From assembly GCF_015627125.1 (NCBI RefSeq), contig NZ_VTDO01000002.1, positions 248,001 through 312,000 of the forward strand: DNA of 64,000 nucleotides. The letters are read 5' to 3'. Source of the stretch: Acinetobacter rathckeae (GTDB lineage: Bacteria > Pseudomonadota > Gammaproteobacteria > Pseudomonadales > Moraxellaceae). The notes under the pieces were generated by a model that was given only the letters and a program-made list of their open reading frames with translations, made no database searches and had not been told where the DNA came from. Positions 11,517-22,057 of the stretch are shown here, piece by piece. Position 1 is the first letter of the stretch, and each line of letters starts with the position of its first letter. Made by a program: the position numbers and the translations under genes.

Positions 11517-11852
11517 ATGACTGAACAAGCACGCGACACTGAAGCATTGATTCACGAGCAAATTGCGAAACATGCAGTGTTATTGTACATGAAAGGTACG
11601 CCACAATTTCCACAGTGTGGTTTTTCTGCCCGTGCGGTAGAGGCACTCAGTCAAATTGGTCGTCCATTTGCTTATGTGAATATTTTAGAAAACCAAGACA
11701 TTCGTGCAACATTGCCTAAAATTGCAAACTGGCCAACATTTCCACAATTGTGGGTGAAAGGTGAGTTAATTGGTGGTAGCGATATTATTCTTGAAATGTT
11801 CCAAAATGGTGAATTAAAGCCATTAATTGAAGAAAATAGCCCTGAAGCATAA
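11517..11852 (+). CDS. grxD: Monothiol glutaredoxin, Grx4/GrxD family
   Basis: A 111-residue monothiol glutaredoxin with CGFS active site (C34), preceded by LYMKGTPQFP and followed by NWPTFPQLWVKGELIGGSDI, which hold the glutathione-binding residues. Members carry glutathione-ligated [2Fe-2S] clusters and hand them to apoproteins, often with BolA. The start is placed at 11517 because GAAGGA lies just upstream; an in-frame ATG at 11499 overlaps that site. A terminator follows. Confidence 0.95.
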   Translation: MTEQARDTEALIHEQIAKHAVLLYMKGTPQFPQCGFSARAVEALSQIGRPFAYVNILENQDIRATLPKIANWPTFPQLWVKGELIGGSDIILEMFQNGELKPLIEENSPEA

Positions 11853-11871
11853 TTGTTTGTCTTATTGAAAT

Positions 11872-11898
11872 AAAGCACCTTTGGGTGCTTTATTTTTT
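11872..11898 (+). terminator. Rho-independent terminator after grxD
   Basis: Stem AAAGCACC / GGTGCTTT with a four-base loop, then ATTTTTT. Confidence 0.9.
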
Positions 11899-11916
11899 GA
11901 GTAATAAGGAGTGGGT

Positions 11917-12705
11917 ATGCGTATTAGTGTTGTAGGTGCAGGGCGAGTAGCCACACATTTGGCCTTGGTTTTAAAAGCACAGGGCTATTTATTAGTTGAC
12001 ATATGTAGTCGGCAACAATCACATGCTGAACAACTTGCACAAGTTGTGGGGGCACGTGCTTTAACAGACATACATCAGCTAAATACCCATATAGACTTAC
12101 TGATGATCGCAGTGACAGATCAGGCGATTGAAAGCGTTACTCTTGAGTTAGAACATATACAGCCAGATTTTTTGGTGGTACATACCTCAGGGAGCACAGA
12201 CTTAAAGGTGATTTCTGAGCGTATAAAGTATGCAGGGGTGTTTTATCCGCTACAAACATTTAGCTTAGGGGCTAAAATAGATTGGTCAAGTGTGCCTATT
12301 TTTATAGAAGCAAATACTGTAGAGCATGTAGATGTTTTAAAAGCATTCGCTCAACAGTTGTCACATCATGTATATGAGTATAGCTCGGCTCAGCGTTTAA
12401 GTTTGCATTTGGCCGCCGTGTTTGCTTGTAATTTTTCTAATTATTGTTATGACGTTGCTCAGCAAATTGTTCAAGCACAGGGCGTTGATTTTAAGCTTCT
12501 TTCGCTACTGATTTTAGCCACAGCACAAAAAGCAACGCAAATTGACCCTGTAATGGCTCAAACAGGCCCTGCCATGCGACAGGATGCAGTCATTTTACAG
12601 CAACATCTTGCATTTTTGCAGCAACATATGCCAAGCCAAGCTAAGATGTATCAGCTACTCAGTGAGCAGATTCAGCATAGGCATATATTGTCTGATAAAA
12701 AATAA
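11917..12705 (+). CDS. Rossmann-fold and DUF2520 domain protein
   Basis: A 262-residue protein starting MRISVVGAGRVATHLA, a GxGxxA NAD(P)-binding loop at the N-terminus. The middle part (LLMIAVTDQAIESV, HTSGSTDL, GVFYPLQTFS) matches the Rossmann-like plus DUF2520 family, which resembles 6-phosphogluconate dehydrogenase-like reductases with an all-alpha C-terminal domain. The substrate is unknown. The ATG at 11917 follows AAGGAG at 11906-11911; an in-frame GTG at 11911 overlaps it and is rejected. It converges on trmB with a 12-bp gap. Confidence 0.88.
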   Translation: MRISVVGAGRVATHLALVLKAQGYLLVDICSRQQSHAEQLAQVVGARALTDIHQLNTHIDLLMIAVTDQAIESVTLELEHIQPDFLVVHTSGSTDLKVISERIKYAGVFYPLQTFSLGAKIDWSSVPIFIEANTVEHVDVLKAFAQQLSHHVYEYSSAQRLSLHLAAVFACNFSNYCYDVAQQIVQAQGVDFKLLSLLILATAQKATQIDPVMAQTGPAMRQDAVILQQHLAFLQQHMPSQAKMYQLLSEQIQHRHILSDKK

Positions 12706-12717
12706 AAGGCTACTGTA

Positions 12718-13437
12718 TTAATTTACTTTTTTAAAGATAAAGTCATTAATTACGTGACCTGCCTCAATACCACGGCGCTCAAATTTAGTAAGTGGTCGCC
12801 AATCTGGGCGAGGGTAGCTGTTGCCACGCCCTGCAAGGTTTTCTAGATTTGGTCGGTTATCGAGTACATCAAGCATCCACTCGGCATAGGGTTCCCAATC
12901 TGTTGCAGCATGAAATGTGCCACCCATTTCTAACTTTGCTTCCACCAATTCCATGCGTTCATGTGCAACAAAACGGCGTTTAAAGTGGCGTTTTTTCTGC
13001 CATGGATCTGGGAAATATAGTTGTATACAGTTAATGCTATGATCAGGCATTTCTTTCAGTACATGAATAGCGTCTGCATCAAGCACTTTTAAGTTATTTA
13101 GCTCTGCAATCCCTGCTTCGTATACACACTGTGCGATACCCGGTACGTGTACTTCAATACCGACAAAATTACGTTCAGGATTAGCCGCAGCCATTTGTAC
13201 CAATGAACGTCCCATACCAAAGCCAATTTCGACAGTTAAAGGTCGCTCTGGGTGTTCGAAATGCTGACGTAAGTCACCAACAGGGTAAGATAAAATTAAC
13301 GCTTGGTGTTGTTCAAGTGCAGTACGTTGTGAGGTGTTTAATGGCGAAGAACGTCGCATAAATGTCACAATTTCACGATGTTCGTGTAAATCATCAAGCT
13401 CGACAATTTGAGGGTCAAGTGGATTGTTACTGGTCAT
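12718..13437 (-). CDS. trmB: tRNA (guanine-N7-)-methyltransferase
   Basis: TrmB (239 residues from the ATG at 13437) makes m7G46 in the tRNA variable loop using SAM. VEIGFGMGRSLVQMA is the SAM-binding motif I, NFVGIEVH motif II, and LYFPDPWQKKRH the RNA-binding and catalytic stretch. TKFERRG near the C-terminus is also conserved. Upstream in-frame starts at 13446 (ATG) and 13449 (GTG) exist, and no clear Shine-Dalgarno separates them, so the N-terminus is uncertain by a few residues. Confidence 0.95.
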   Translation of the reverse strand: MTSNNPLDPQIVELDDLHEHREIVTFMRRSSPLNTSQRTALEQHQALILSYPVGDLRQHFEHPERPLTVEIGFGMGRSLVQMAAANPERNFVGIEVHVPGIAQCVYEAGIAELNNLKVLDADAIHVLKEMPDHSINCIQLYFPDPWQKKRHFKRRFVAHERMELVEAKLEMGGTFHAATDWEPYAEWMLDVLDNRPNLENLAGRGNSYPRPDWRPLTKFERRGIEAGHVINDFIFKKVN

Positions 13438-13449
13438 TTTAAACATCAC

Positions 13450-13840
13450 ATCACATTGTAAAAACGCTATTTTAAGTACTGTTATGGTGAAGTCAAATGC
13501 TATTTAACTTTTACGTAAGGTTAGTGCTTTGCAGGGTTAAGGTATTTTTTACAAAAAAAGAATGCTCAAATACACGTATTATGAATAAACCTACTGATTG
13601 ACCGAATCTTAGATTTTAGACCAAATCATTTTTATATCAAATGCATCAACATTTTAATTTAGAGCACTTAGAAGATGGTATAACTATATGCTATACATAA
13701 TTAAACACAGCAGGTATGTAGTATTGGCTGTATATATAAGAGCAAAATATGCATATATTTCGGTATTGTAACGAAGCACTGTACTGGAAAAAGAATATAT
13801 TATTCAAAACTATGTTTATGGTGTGGCTTTTACTTCACAC
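13450..13840. other. Intergenic region, no gene seen
   Basis: About 390 bp, very AT-rich, upstream of trmB and downstream of the amidotransferase gene. No open frame with a ribosome site, tRNA-like fold or clear terminator was found. A short inverted repeat CACAC..GTGTG (about 13834-13852) overlaps the amidotransferase stop codon. Confidence 0.5.
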
Positions 13841-14545
13841 TTATAAGGTGTGATGAATATGCTGTAAATATTGAGTAATGACTTGTTTTGCGGCAGTTTT
13901 TACGAGATCACCATATTTCTCACTGTCGTCTCTGATTTTTTCAATATCAATTTGATGGTGAGACAGTTCATGATGATGGCCAATCAGCCACTGCTCAATA
14001 TACTGAGCATCTATTTCTAAGTGAAATTGTAATGCCAAGCTGTGACCGAGTTGAAAGGCTTGATGAGGGTAGTATGCAGAACTGGCCAGTAGTTTAGCTT
14101 TTTTTGGTAAGTCGAAGGTATCGCCGTGCCAATGTAATACTGGTATATCGGCCAAAGGTGACAAAATATTATTAGCGTCACTGAGCTGTAATTGCCCCCA
14201 GCCAATTTCTTTATGCTCACCTGCATACACTGAAGCACCGAGTGCTTTTGCCATGAGCTGTGCCCCTAAGCAAATACCAAGCGTAGGCTTGTTGTGTATT
14301 AAACGTAGCTTAAGTAAAGCCAATTCATGCTTTAAAAAAGGAAAGCTTGAGATGTCATTTACACCAATCGGGCCACCTAAAATCACGGTTAACCCTTCAT
14401 GATTTAATGCAGTGTCAAGAGAGTCTACGCCTGCATCAAAATAGCGTATCCGATAACCATGTTCATAAAAAACATCTTCAAGTGAGCCTAAGTCTTCAAA
14501 TGAAACATGTTTAATGGCGTAAATGGTGGGGTGTGAGCAATGCAT
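13841..14545 (-). CDS. Class I glutamine amidotransferase, GMP synthase-like
   Basis: A stand-alone GATase of 234 residues. The nucleophile sits in LGICLGAQLMA, the catalytic histidine and glutamate in LQFHLEID, and VILGGPIGVND forms the oxyanion region. This is the class I triad of the YfeJ/GuaA-like group, which hydrolyses glutamine or gamma-glutamyl compounds; no synthase partner is adjacent, so the acceptor is unknown. The ATG at 14545 is preceded by AAAGG; an upstream GTG at 14581 has no ribosome site. Divergent from the helicase gene. Confidence 0.85.
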   Translation of the reverse strand: MHCSHPTIYAIKHVSFEDLGSLEDVFYEHGYRIRYFDAGVDSLDTALNHEGLTVILGGPIGVNDISSFPFLKHELALLKLRLIHNKPTLGICLGAQLMAKALGASVYAGEHKEIGWGQLQLSDANNILSPLADIPVLHWHGDTFDLPKKAKLLASSAYYPHQAFQLGHSLALQFHLEIDAQYIEQWLIGHHHELSHHQIDIEKIRDDSEKYGDLVKTAAKQVITQYLQHIHHTL

Positions 14546-14674
14546 AAGCAATACCTTTATTCGTAGAAATGGCGTGAGCACTAAAGTATATTAGCATAGC
14601 TTTTGATGGCTAAAAGCTTAACATTTCGCATAAAAGTCGGTAGGCTATCTAGATTATATTTTTGAAGTGGTCGT

Positions 14675-16387
14675 ATGAAGCAAGAAACTGCGTTGAAACT
14701 CTTAAAAGCAGGCGAAAATGTATTTTTGACAGGGTCGGCAGGGGCGGGCAAAACGTACACACTGAACCAGTATATACAATATTTAAAAGAACGTAGAGTC
14801 TCTGTTGCCATTACTGCATCTACAGGCATTGCTGCAACGCATATGAATGGTATGACCATTCATACATGGAGTGGTATAGGAATTAAAGATCACTTGACGC
14901 AAGATGATCTTAAACGCATGAAAGAGCGTAAATATTTAAAAGAACATTTAGAAAGTGCTCAGGTTTTGGTGATTGATGAAATTTCAATGTTGCACGCCAA
15001 ACAGTTAAATCTAGTGAACCAAGTTTTAAAACATTTTAAAGAAAATGATGAACCATTTGGTGGCATACAAGTTATTTTAGCGGGCGATTTTTTCCAGCTT
15101 CCTCCTGTTGGTCGTAAAGGTGAACGTAATCGAGATAAGTTCTGTTTTATGTCTGAGGCATGGGTTGAAGCAAAGTTTAGAATTTGTTACCTGACAGAAC
15201 AGCATCGTCAAGATGATGAAACACTCAATCAAATTTTAAATGCGATTCGCTCTGAATCTATTACACCACAACACCAGCAAGCGTTAAGCGCCACAAAGCA
15301 ACAAGATATTGGTGATACATATACGCGTTTATATACTCATAATATGGACGTAGATAGCCTAAATGAACAACATTTACAACAGTTGAACCAAGAATCACAT
15401 ACCTTTCAAGCCACATTAGAAGGCAATGCTAAACTTTTAGAAACCTTAAAGTCTTCTGTAAGAGCACCTGAAACATTGGTGTTAAAAAAACATGCCAAAG
15501 TAATGTTTGTAAAAAACAATTTTGACATGGGTTATATTAATGGCAGCTTAGGTGAAGTCATTGGCTTTGAAGATGATGATGAGTTTGGCTTATTGCCTGA
15601 AGTAAAACTCACAGATGGTACAGTGTTATTGGTGACACCAGAAACATGGTCTGTTGAAAATGATGAAGGCAAAGTCATTTCAAGTTTTCAACAAATTCCA
15701 CTCCGACTTGCATGGGCGATTACCATTCATAAAAGCCAAGGCATGACTTTGGATGCAGCAGAAATTAATCTATCTCATACCTTTGAAAATGGGCAGGGCT
15801 ATGTTGCATTGTCGCGTTTAAAATCTATACACGGCTTAAAATTATTGGGTTTTGATGCAAAAGCATTAACACTCGACCCATTGGCGATAAAAGCAGATCG
15901 ACGTTTTCAAGAACTCTCTGAAGAAGCTCAAGTACATTTTGCAGATGCAGATTTGGAACAACAACATAAAGCATTTATTCGGCATTGTGGTGGTACGCTC
16001 AATGAAATTGAGATTAAGAAAAATAAAAACAAAATGACCCAACATGCTCAAAGCGCTCTCAATTTAAATACGCTTGAGGCCACCCGTGATTTATTTGAAA
16101 ATGGCTATGAGATTCAAGATATTGCTCAAGAACGTGGTTTAGCACCATCGACAATTATTCGCCATTTAGAAAAACTACACAAAGAACATGGTTTAGATAT
16201 TAGTACCGCAAGTCCTGGTGATGAAGTGATTGAGCAGGTCAGAAAAATTTATAAGAAATTACAAAAGTCGAAAAAAGAAGAGCACTTTTTAGCAGATGGC
16301 TCAATCAAACTACGCCCAATTGTAGAGCAAATTCAACCAACAATGGGATACGATCAGGTACGATTAGCACTGCTATTTATTCAATAA
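14675..16387 (+). CDS. Pif1/RecD-like superfamily 1B DNA helicase with C-terminal helix-turn-helix domain
   Basis: A 570-residue helicase. Walker A is GSAGAGKT (20-27), motif Ia TASTGIAATHMNG, Walker B VIDEISML (99-106), motif III GDFFQLPPV, and late motifs TIHKSQGMTLD and YVALSRLKSIHGL. This set is the Pif1 subgroup of SF1B 5'-to-3' helicases, which unwind forks and G-quadruplexes. Residues after about 470 hold a basic linker and a helix-turn-helix-like segment (ATRDLFENGYEIQDIAQERG), as in the C-terminus of some RecQ and Pif1 proteins. Single gene, ATG at 14675. The cellular role is not shown by context. Confidence 0.88.
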   Translation: MKQETALKLLKAGENVFLTGSAGAGKTYTLNQYIQYLKERRVSVAITASTGIAATHMNGMTIHTWSGIGIKDHLTQDDLKRMKERKYLKEHLESAQVLVIDEISMLHAKQLNLVNQVLKHFKENDEPFGGIQVILAGDFFQLPPVGRKGERNRDKFCFMSEAWVEAKFRICYLTEQHRQDDETLNQILNAIRSESITPQHQQALSATKQQDIGDTYTRLYTHNMDVDSLNEQHLQQLNQESHTFQATLEGNAKLLETLKSSVRAPETLVLKKHAKVMFVKNNFDMGYINGSLGEVIGFEDDDEFGLLPEVKLTDGTVLLVTPETWSVENDEGKVISSFQQIPLRLAWAITIHKSQGMTLDAAEINLSHTFENGQGYVALSRLKSIHGLKLLGFDAKALTLDPLAIKADRRFQELSEEAQVHFADADLEQQHKAFIRHCGGTLNEIEIKKNKNKMTQHAQSALNLNTLEATRDLFENGYEIQDIAQERGLAPSTIIRHLEKLHKEHGLDISTASPGDEVIEQVRKIYKKLQKSKKEEHFLADGSIKLRPIVEQIQPTMGYDQVRLALLFIQ

Positions 16388-16459
16388 TTGTAGATATGTA
16401 TTGCAGTGTCATAGACATTGCGTAAGATAAATTATTGTCTTTGAAAAGAGTTTGCTGTC

Positions 16460-17095
16460 ATGAAAGCATATATCTATGAGCATTGCCCATTTTGTTTGCG
16501 TGTGCGTATGATCGCAGGATTTAAAAACTTGCCCATGCAATATGCTGTGATTATGGAGGGTGACGCTGAAACACCAATCCATTTGGTGGGTAAAAAAGTT
16601 GTACCGATCTTACAACGCCTTGATGGGAAATATATGACTGAAAGTTTAGATATTGTGCAGTATCTAGATCATCTGAGTGAACCACGCTATGCACAAGGTG
16701 ACTTGAACCCTGAGATTAAACTATGGCTTGATGGTAGTTTAAAACTGATTACTAAATTGATCGTGCCTCGTTTTGTGCGTGCAGACTTCGCAGAAATTTC
16801 TACACCAGTATCACGCCAAGCTTTTATTGAGCGAGAAACACAGGTCTTTGGTTCATTAGATGCATTGTTTGAGCAAAGCGATATTTATATTCCTATGATG
16901 AACAAACAATTGGCAGCATTAGATGTCTTAGTGGACCAAGATGAGCAGATTAACTTAACAGATTTTATTTTATTCCCTTGGTTACGTAGTTTGAGTATTG
17001 TTGCAGGCGTGCAATTTGCACCAAAAACACTCCGTTATATGAACCGTATTGCCACAGCAAGTAAAGTCCCCTTATTATTTGATCAAAATCTTTGA
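16460..17095 (+). CDS. grxB: Glutaredoxin 2
   Basis: GrxB (211 residues) is a GST-like glutaredoxin with an N-terminal thioredoxin fold and an all-helical C-terminal domain. The active site is C9-P-F-C12 (E. coli has CPYC), with VVPILQR and TESLDIVQYLD as the glutathione-binding elements. It reduces disulfides with glutathione as donor. Downstream of the helicase gene by 72 bp, probably separately expressed. Length matches the family (215 residues in E. coli). Confidence 0.94.
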   Translation: MKAYIYEHCPFCLRVRMIAGFKNLPMQYAVIMEGDAETPIHLVGKKVVPILQRLDGKYMTESLDIVQYLDHLSEPRYAQGDLNPEIKLWLDGSLKLITKLIVPRFVRADFAEISTPVSRQAFIERETQVFGSLDALFEQSDIYIPMMNKQLAALDVLVDQDEQINLTDFILFPWLRSLSIVAGVQFAPKTLRYMNRIATASKVPLLFDQNL

Positions 17096-17366
17096 TATGC
17101 ACTAATTTGGTGCATTGTGTGGGTGTTATTTGTGAAACTATCCTTTATCTTATGTTTTTTTTAAGTGACCACTGAGATTAATTGTACTGAAACGAGTGTT
17201 TGTAGATTAAAATAAGGTATATGTGAGTAAATAAAAAACAATTGTTGGCTATTTTTGTTTTTAATAGTTAAAAGTATGGTGTGATACATTGTATTGGCAT
17301 TATATATGCTTGTTTGTGTCGATGTAATGATGTAATAAAAATATTCAAAATAAATTGGGTGATATT

Positions 17367-18731
17367 ATGACAAAACAAGCTTCACAAGACCTCTCTCAGG
17401 GGCTTAAAAATAGGCATGTCACCATGCTTTCGATTGCGGGGGTGATTGGTGCTGGACTATTTGTAGGTTCGGGGCATGCGATTGCGTCTGCGGGGCCTGC
17501 GGTACTGTTATCTTATATGGTTGCAGGTACATTGGTTGTTTTAGTCATGCGTATGTTATCTGAAATGGCGATAGCCCAGCCAGACAGTGGCTCATTCTCA
17601 ACATATGCAGATCGTTCAATTGGAAAATGGGCAGGCTTTACCATTGGTTGGATGTATTGGTGGTTTTGGGTATTAGTGATTCCTTTTGAAGCAAATGCTG
17701 CGGCAACCATTATGAACTCTTGGGTTCCTGATGTGCCTATTTGGGTATTTGCATTTGTGGTCACGGCTGTGTTGACTGTGACCAATTTGTTTAGTGTTAA
17801 AAACTATGGCGAATTTGAATTTTGGTTTTCAACCATTAAAGTAGTTTCTATCATTGCTTTTATTGTAATCGGCTTAGCTGCCATTTTTGGCTTTTCTGCG
17901 AATCCTAATGTGAGCGGTGTGAGTAATTTATATGCTCATGGTGGTTTCTTACCCAATGGTTGGGGGGCTGTATTAGGTGCATTACTTGCAACCATGTTTT
18001 CTTTTATGGGCTCTGAGATTGTCACCATTGCGGCAACAGAATCAAAAGACCCAGAAAAGCAAATTAGCAAAGCAACCAATTCAGTCATTTGGCGTATTGC
18101 TTTATTTTACTTGCTGTCTATTTTTATTGTTGTGAGTTTAGTGCCTTGGAATGATCCAATGCTTGCCAAGATGGGGTCATATCAAGCCGTTTTACAGCTT
18201 TTACATATTCCATATGCGAAGTTTATTGTAGATGTTATTGTACTGACGGCTGTAACCAGTTGCTTGAATTCTGCATTGTATACAGCATCACGTATGGTAT
18301 TTTCATTGTCAAAACGTGGCGATGCACCAAAATTCTTACAAACCTTGAGTCAATCTAAAACACCAATTTACGCAGTATTACTCTCAACAGCAGTTGCATT
18401 TTTATGTACTTTTGCGAATTATGCAGCCCCTGCAGAAGTTTTTAGTTTCTTACTAGACAGTTCGGGTGCAATTGCATTACTGGTTTACCTTGTAATTGCT
18501 GTATCTCAGCTAAGAATGCGTAAAAAGCTGATTCAAGAGGGTACAGATATTCGTATGAAAATGTGGCTGTATCCGTATTTGACATGGGCTGTCATTATAT
18601 TTATTGTTGCAGCACTTGTGGTAATGTTTTTTGATCCGAAACATACTCATGAAATTACATCTACAGGCATTTTAGCGATCTTGGTAATCATTTCAGGTGT
18701 CATTGTTTCAAAAAAGCGTAACCATGCCCAA
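17367..18731 (+). CDS. gabP: GABA permease-type amino acid transporter
   Basis: An APC-superfamily permease of 455 residues with about 12 membrane helices. The N-terminus LKNRHVTMLSIAGVIGAGLF is the family signature. Long stretches (GSFSTYADRSIGKWAGFTIG, SVKNYGEFEFW, TSCLNSALYTASRMV, LLVYLVIAVSQLRMRKK) match E. coli GabP more closely than other APC members, so 4-aminobutyrate uptake with H+ is the likely role. No gabT or gabD lies nearby. The ATG at 17367 is chosen over a TTG at 17355. A terminator follows. Confidence 0.85.
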
Positions 18732-18784
18732 TAGCATAAGGGCATAGTACAAAATATAACGTGTTAAATCGTTAAATGTTTTTA

Positions 18785-18820
18785 GGGCATGAGCAGTTAC
18801 TCCTCTCATGCCTTTTTTTT
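18785..18820 (+). terminator. Rho-independent terminator after gabP
   Basis: Stem GGCATGAG / CTCATGCC (18786-18793 and 18805-18812) followed by eight T. Confidence 0.88.
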
Positions 18821-18856
18821 CTTTTTTGGTGGAAGGTCTGTTCTGAAAAAGAGTAA

Positions 18857-19576
18857 CTAAAATAACCACTTATAGTAGTGTTGTTGACCCTGTTCAGAAA
18901 TTTCAAGTATGTATGCTTCGCCAGACTCTTCTCGCCAATCACCCAGTACAATTCTCTGTTTTTGCTCGAGTAGATGTATTTGTGGGCGGTGTGTATGCCC
19001 ATGTATGAGATGGTCAACCTTTAATATGGCGTCAGATGTTGCGTTTGCATTGACATCCATAATGGTTGGTTTTTTATGTTGATGCGATTGTGCACTTTTT
19101 TTTCTAAAGCCGTTGGCGAGTTTTTTACGAAAAGAGAGTGGTGTTTTTTTGAGTGTAGACAGTACCAGTGGGTGTCGAATGACTTTCTTAAACCGCTGAT
19201 AGGAAATATCATCTGTACACAGTGCATCGCCGTGTTCTAAGCGATATGTTTGATCTGCAATGTGTAGGGTATAGCTGTCTGGTAAGTAGACGCCTGCAAA
19301 GTGATCTAAAAATTGTTGACCTAAGGCAAAATCTCGGTTGCCAGCTTGAAAGTAAATACAATTCCCTGCATTTTGAAAGCATTGTAATTGCTGGATCATT
19401 TCATCTAACCATGGACTTTTTTGGTCATCACCAATCCAAGCGTTAAACCAATCGCCCAAAATATAGAGTTGTGTTTGCTGATTCTTATAATGCTCAAGTA
19501 AATCGAAGAACCCCCGAACGAGTCGAGGGTGCTGTTCAGACAAATGTAAGTCTGAAATAAAAAGGTATGTAGCCAC
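18857..19576 (-). CDS. lpxH: UDP-2,3-diacylglucosamine diphosphatase LpxH
   Basis: LpxH (239 residues) cleaves UDP-2,3-diacylglucosamine to lipid X, the fourth step of lipid A synthesis, at the inner membrane surface. Metallophosphatase ligands are visible: D9 and H11 (SDLHL), D42 (LGDWFNAWIGDD), N80 (GNRDF), H115 (LEHGD) and HGHTH near 195. The start is GTG at 19576; translation from there gives the family N-terminus MATYLFISDLHL and no ATG fits better. It follows ppiB by 17 bp, a linkage also seen in E. coli. Confidence 0.95.
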   Translation of the reverse strand: MATYLFISDLHLSEQHPRLVRGFFDLLEHYKNQQTQLYILGDWFNAWIGDDQKSPWLDEMIQQLQCFQNAGNCIYFQAGNRDFALGQQFLDHFAGVYLPDSYTLHIADQTYRLEHGDALCTDDISYQRFKKVIRHPLVLSTLKKTPLSFRKKLANGFRKKSAQSHQHKKPTIMDVNANATSDAILKVDHLIHGHTHRPQIHLLEQKQRIVLGDWREESGEAYILEISEQGQQHYYKWLF

Positions 19577-19593
19577 TGTATGGAAGACTAAAA

Positions 19594-20103
19594 TTATTCA
19601 GAAATAATTTTAGCAGACTCAATCACAATGTTTTCTAAAGGAACATCTGCATGGTAGCCACGGTTACCAGTGCGAACGCCTTTAATGCTTTCAACAACGT
19701 CTAGGCCTTCAGTCACTTTACCAAATACAGCATAACCCCAACCTTGAGTGGTTTTACCTGAATGGTTTAGGAAGCTGTTGTTTTTTACGTTAATAAAGAA
19801 CTGAGCAGATGCAGAGTGAGGTGCTTGTGTACGTGCCATAGCAATTGTACCAACATCATTGCTTAGGCCGTTGTCTGCTTCGTTTTCAATAGAGTCACGG
19901 GTTACTTTTTCTTTGAAGTTTTCGTCAAAGCCACCGCCTTGAATCATAAAACTGTCAATGACACGGTGAAAAATCACGCCATCATAAAAACCATCACGGA
20001 CATATTCTAGAAAGTTAGCCACTGTTTTAGGTGCTTTATCGCTGTTGAGTTCAAGAACAATACGTCCTTTATTGGTGTTTAACTCGACAAGAGGAAAACT
20101 CAT
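19594..20103 (-). CDS. ppiB: Cytoplasmic peptidyl-prolyl cis-trans isomerase B
   Basis: A cyclophilin of 169 residues without signal peptide, so the cytoplasmic PpiB type. [15 protein letters not shown] contains the catalytic arginine region, and [16 protein letters not shown] and [13 protein letters not shown] are the other cyclophilin motifs. It catalyses proline isomerisation during folding. Upstream of lpxH in the same direction with a 17-bp gap, and divergent from glnS. Confidence 0.95.
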   Translation of the reverse strand: MSFPLVELNTNKGRIVLELNSDKAPKTVANFLEYVRDGFYDGVIFHRVIDSFMIQGGGFDENFKEKVTRDSIENEADNGLSNDVGTIAMARTQAPHSASAQFFINVKNNSFLNHSGKTTQGWGYAVFGKVTEGLDVVESIKGVRTGNRGYHADVPLENIVIESAKIISE

Positions 20104-20270
20104 TTCATAATCTCCTAATCATGGACACAATTGCCATGGTTTTTTGGTTGAGAGAAGCATAAGCAAACTGTAAACTAGATAGCAAGTATAAACATCAATT
20201 ATCTTTGAAAAAAGCCAAGATGATGTTCCGTTTAGTCAAAATTTAACTGTATAGAAGTGAATAATCTATT

Positions 20271-21998
20271 ATGAAGCCAAATGATGTTGTTTCAAATCTG
20301 CCTACCCCTCCGACGACAGATCGTCTTGCTTCTACTGAGTCTGTGCAGCAAGAACAACAGCCAGGCTTAGACTTTGTGCGTCAAATTATTACTGACGACT
20401 TAGCAGAGGGGCGTACACAAACAGTGGTAACACGTTTTCCACCAGAGCCAAATGGTTATTTACATATTGGTCACGTAAAAGCCATCTGTTTAAACTTTGG
20501 TGTGGCAAGTGAGTTTAATGGTCAATGTAATTTACGTTTTGACGATACAAACCCAGATGCAGAAGAACAAGAATATGTTACAGGTATTGCAAATGATATT
20601 CAGTGGCTAGGTTTTGAGTGGAGTGGTGACGCTCGCTATGCATCAAGCTACTTTGAACAACTTTACACTTGGGCCGTTGACCTGATTAAACAAGGTGATG
20701 CGTATGTAGATTTACAAACGCCTGAGCAAATTAAACTGAACCGTGGTAATTTTGTGGAAGCGGGTAAAAATTCACCATACCGTGATGCCAGTGTAGAAGA
20801 AAATTTACAGCAGTTTGAAAAGATGCGTTCTGGTGAGTACAGCGAAGGACAAGCTGTCTTGCGTGCTAAAATTGACATGGCAAGCCCGAATGTACACATG
20901 CGTGACCCAATTTTGTACCGTATTTTGCATGCATCGCACCATCAAACAGGCGATACATGGAAAATTTACCCAATGTATGACTATGCACACCCATTGTCTG
21001 ATGCAATTGAGGGTGTTACACACTCATTATGTACTTTAGAGTTCCAAGACCACCGCCCATTTTACGATTGGGTGATTGCGAAAGTACATTCAAAAGATGT
21101 ACCTCGCCAGTATGAATCATCTCGTTTAAATATTGACTACACCATCACTTCAAAACGTAAGTTACGCCGTTTGGTTGAAGGTGGTTTTGTGAGTGGTTGG
21201 GATGACCCACGTATGCCAACCGTTGTGGGGATGCGTCGCCGTGGTTTTACACCAGAAGGCTTACGTGATTTCTGTAAGCGTGTTGGGGTATCTAAAACAG
21301 ATGGTGTGGTTGATGTGGCCATGCTTGAATTTTGTATTCGTCAGTCATTAGAAAGTACGGCTGCCCGTGGTATGGCAGTACTAGAGCCATTAAAAGTTAC
21401 GCTGACCAATTTACCTGAAGCGATGGATTTGGTGCATGCACGTCATCCAAATGTAGACTTAGGCGAGCGAGTGATTCCTTTAACGCAAGAGATTTATATT
21501 GACCGTAAGGACTTTGAAGAAGTACCACCAAAAGGCTTTAAGCGTTTGACAGTGGGTGGTGAAGTTCGTTTACGTCATGCCTATGTAGTACGTTGTGATG
21601 AAGTGATTAAAAATGAGCAAGGTGAAGTTGTTGAACTAAAATGTTCAATAGATGCAGATACTTTGGGTAAAAAGCCAGAAGGCCGTAAAGTGAAAGGTGT
21701 GATTCATTGGGTATCTGCTACGCATGGTGTGCCTGCAGAAGTACGTATGTACGATCGTTTATTTAATGAAGCGAATCCAGATGCAGGTGATGACTTCTTG
21801 GCACATTTAAATCAAGATTCACTCAAAGTGGTACAAGCGGTGGTTGAGCCTGCACTTGCACAAGCTCTTGCAGAAGATCGCTTCCAGTTTGAGCGTGAAG
21901 GTTATTTTGTGGCTGATCGTTATGATCATTCAAAAGACAAATTGGTGTTTAACCGTATTTTAGATTTAAAAGACAGTTTTAAACCTGATGTTAAATAA
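20271..21998 (+). CDS. glnS: Glutaminyl-tRNA synthetase
   Basis: GlnS (575 residues), a class Ib synthetase. The HIGH motif appears as [11 protein letters not shown] near residue 63 and the KMSKS equivalent as [10 protein letters not shown] near 289. [15 protein letters not shown] is the glutamate/glutamine-specific stretch, and the C-terminal beta-barrels ([17 protein letters not shown]) bind the anticodon. A 35-residue N-terminal tail rich in T, P and Q precedes the catalytic domain. Divergent from ppiB; terminator downstream. Confidence 0.97.
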   Translation: MKPNDVVSNLPTPPTTDRLASTESVQQEQQPGLDFVRQIITDDLAEGRTQTVVTRFPPEPNGYLHIGHVKAICLNFGVASEFNGQCNLRFDDTNPDAEEQEYVTGIANDIQWLGFEWSGDARYASSYFEQLYTWAVDLIKQGDAYVDLQTPEQIKLNRGNFVEAGKNSPYRDASVEENLQQFEKMRSGEYSEGQAVLRAKIDMASPNVHMRDPILYRILHASHHQTGDTWKIYPMYDYAHPLSDAIEGVTHSLCTLEFQDHRPFYDWVIAKVHSKDVPRQYESSRLNIDYTITSKRKLRRLVEGGFVSGWDDPRMPTVVGMRRRGFTPEGLRDFCKRVGVSKTDGVVDVAMLEFCIRQSLESTAARGMAVLEPLKVTLTNLPEAMDLVHARHPNVDLGERVIPLTQEIYIDRKDFEEVPPKGFKRLTVGGEVRLRHAYVVRCDEVIKNEQGEVVELKCSIDADTLGKKPEGRKVKGVIHWVSATHGVPAEVRMYDRLFNEANPDAGDDFLAHLNQDSLKVVQAVVEPALAQALAEDRFQFEREGYFVADRYDHSKDKLVFNRILDLKDSFKPDVK

Positions 21999-22018
21999 AT
22001 AATCATGTATTGATGAAT

Positions 22019-22057
22019 AAGGGCTTTTTGGCATTGGTTAAAAGGCCCTTATTTTTT
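22019..22057 (+). terminator. Rho-independent terminator after glnS
   Basis: AAGGGCTTTT pairs with AAAAGGCCCTT with a single bulge, followed by ATTTTTT. It slightly overlaps the 3' end of the convergent LRAT-like gene. Confidence 0.75.
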
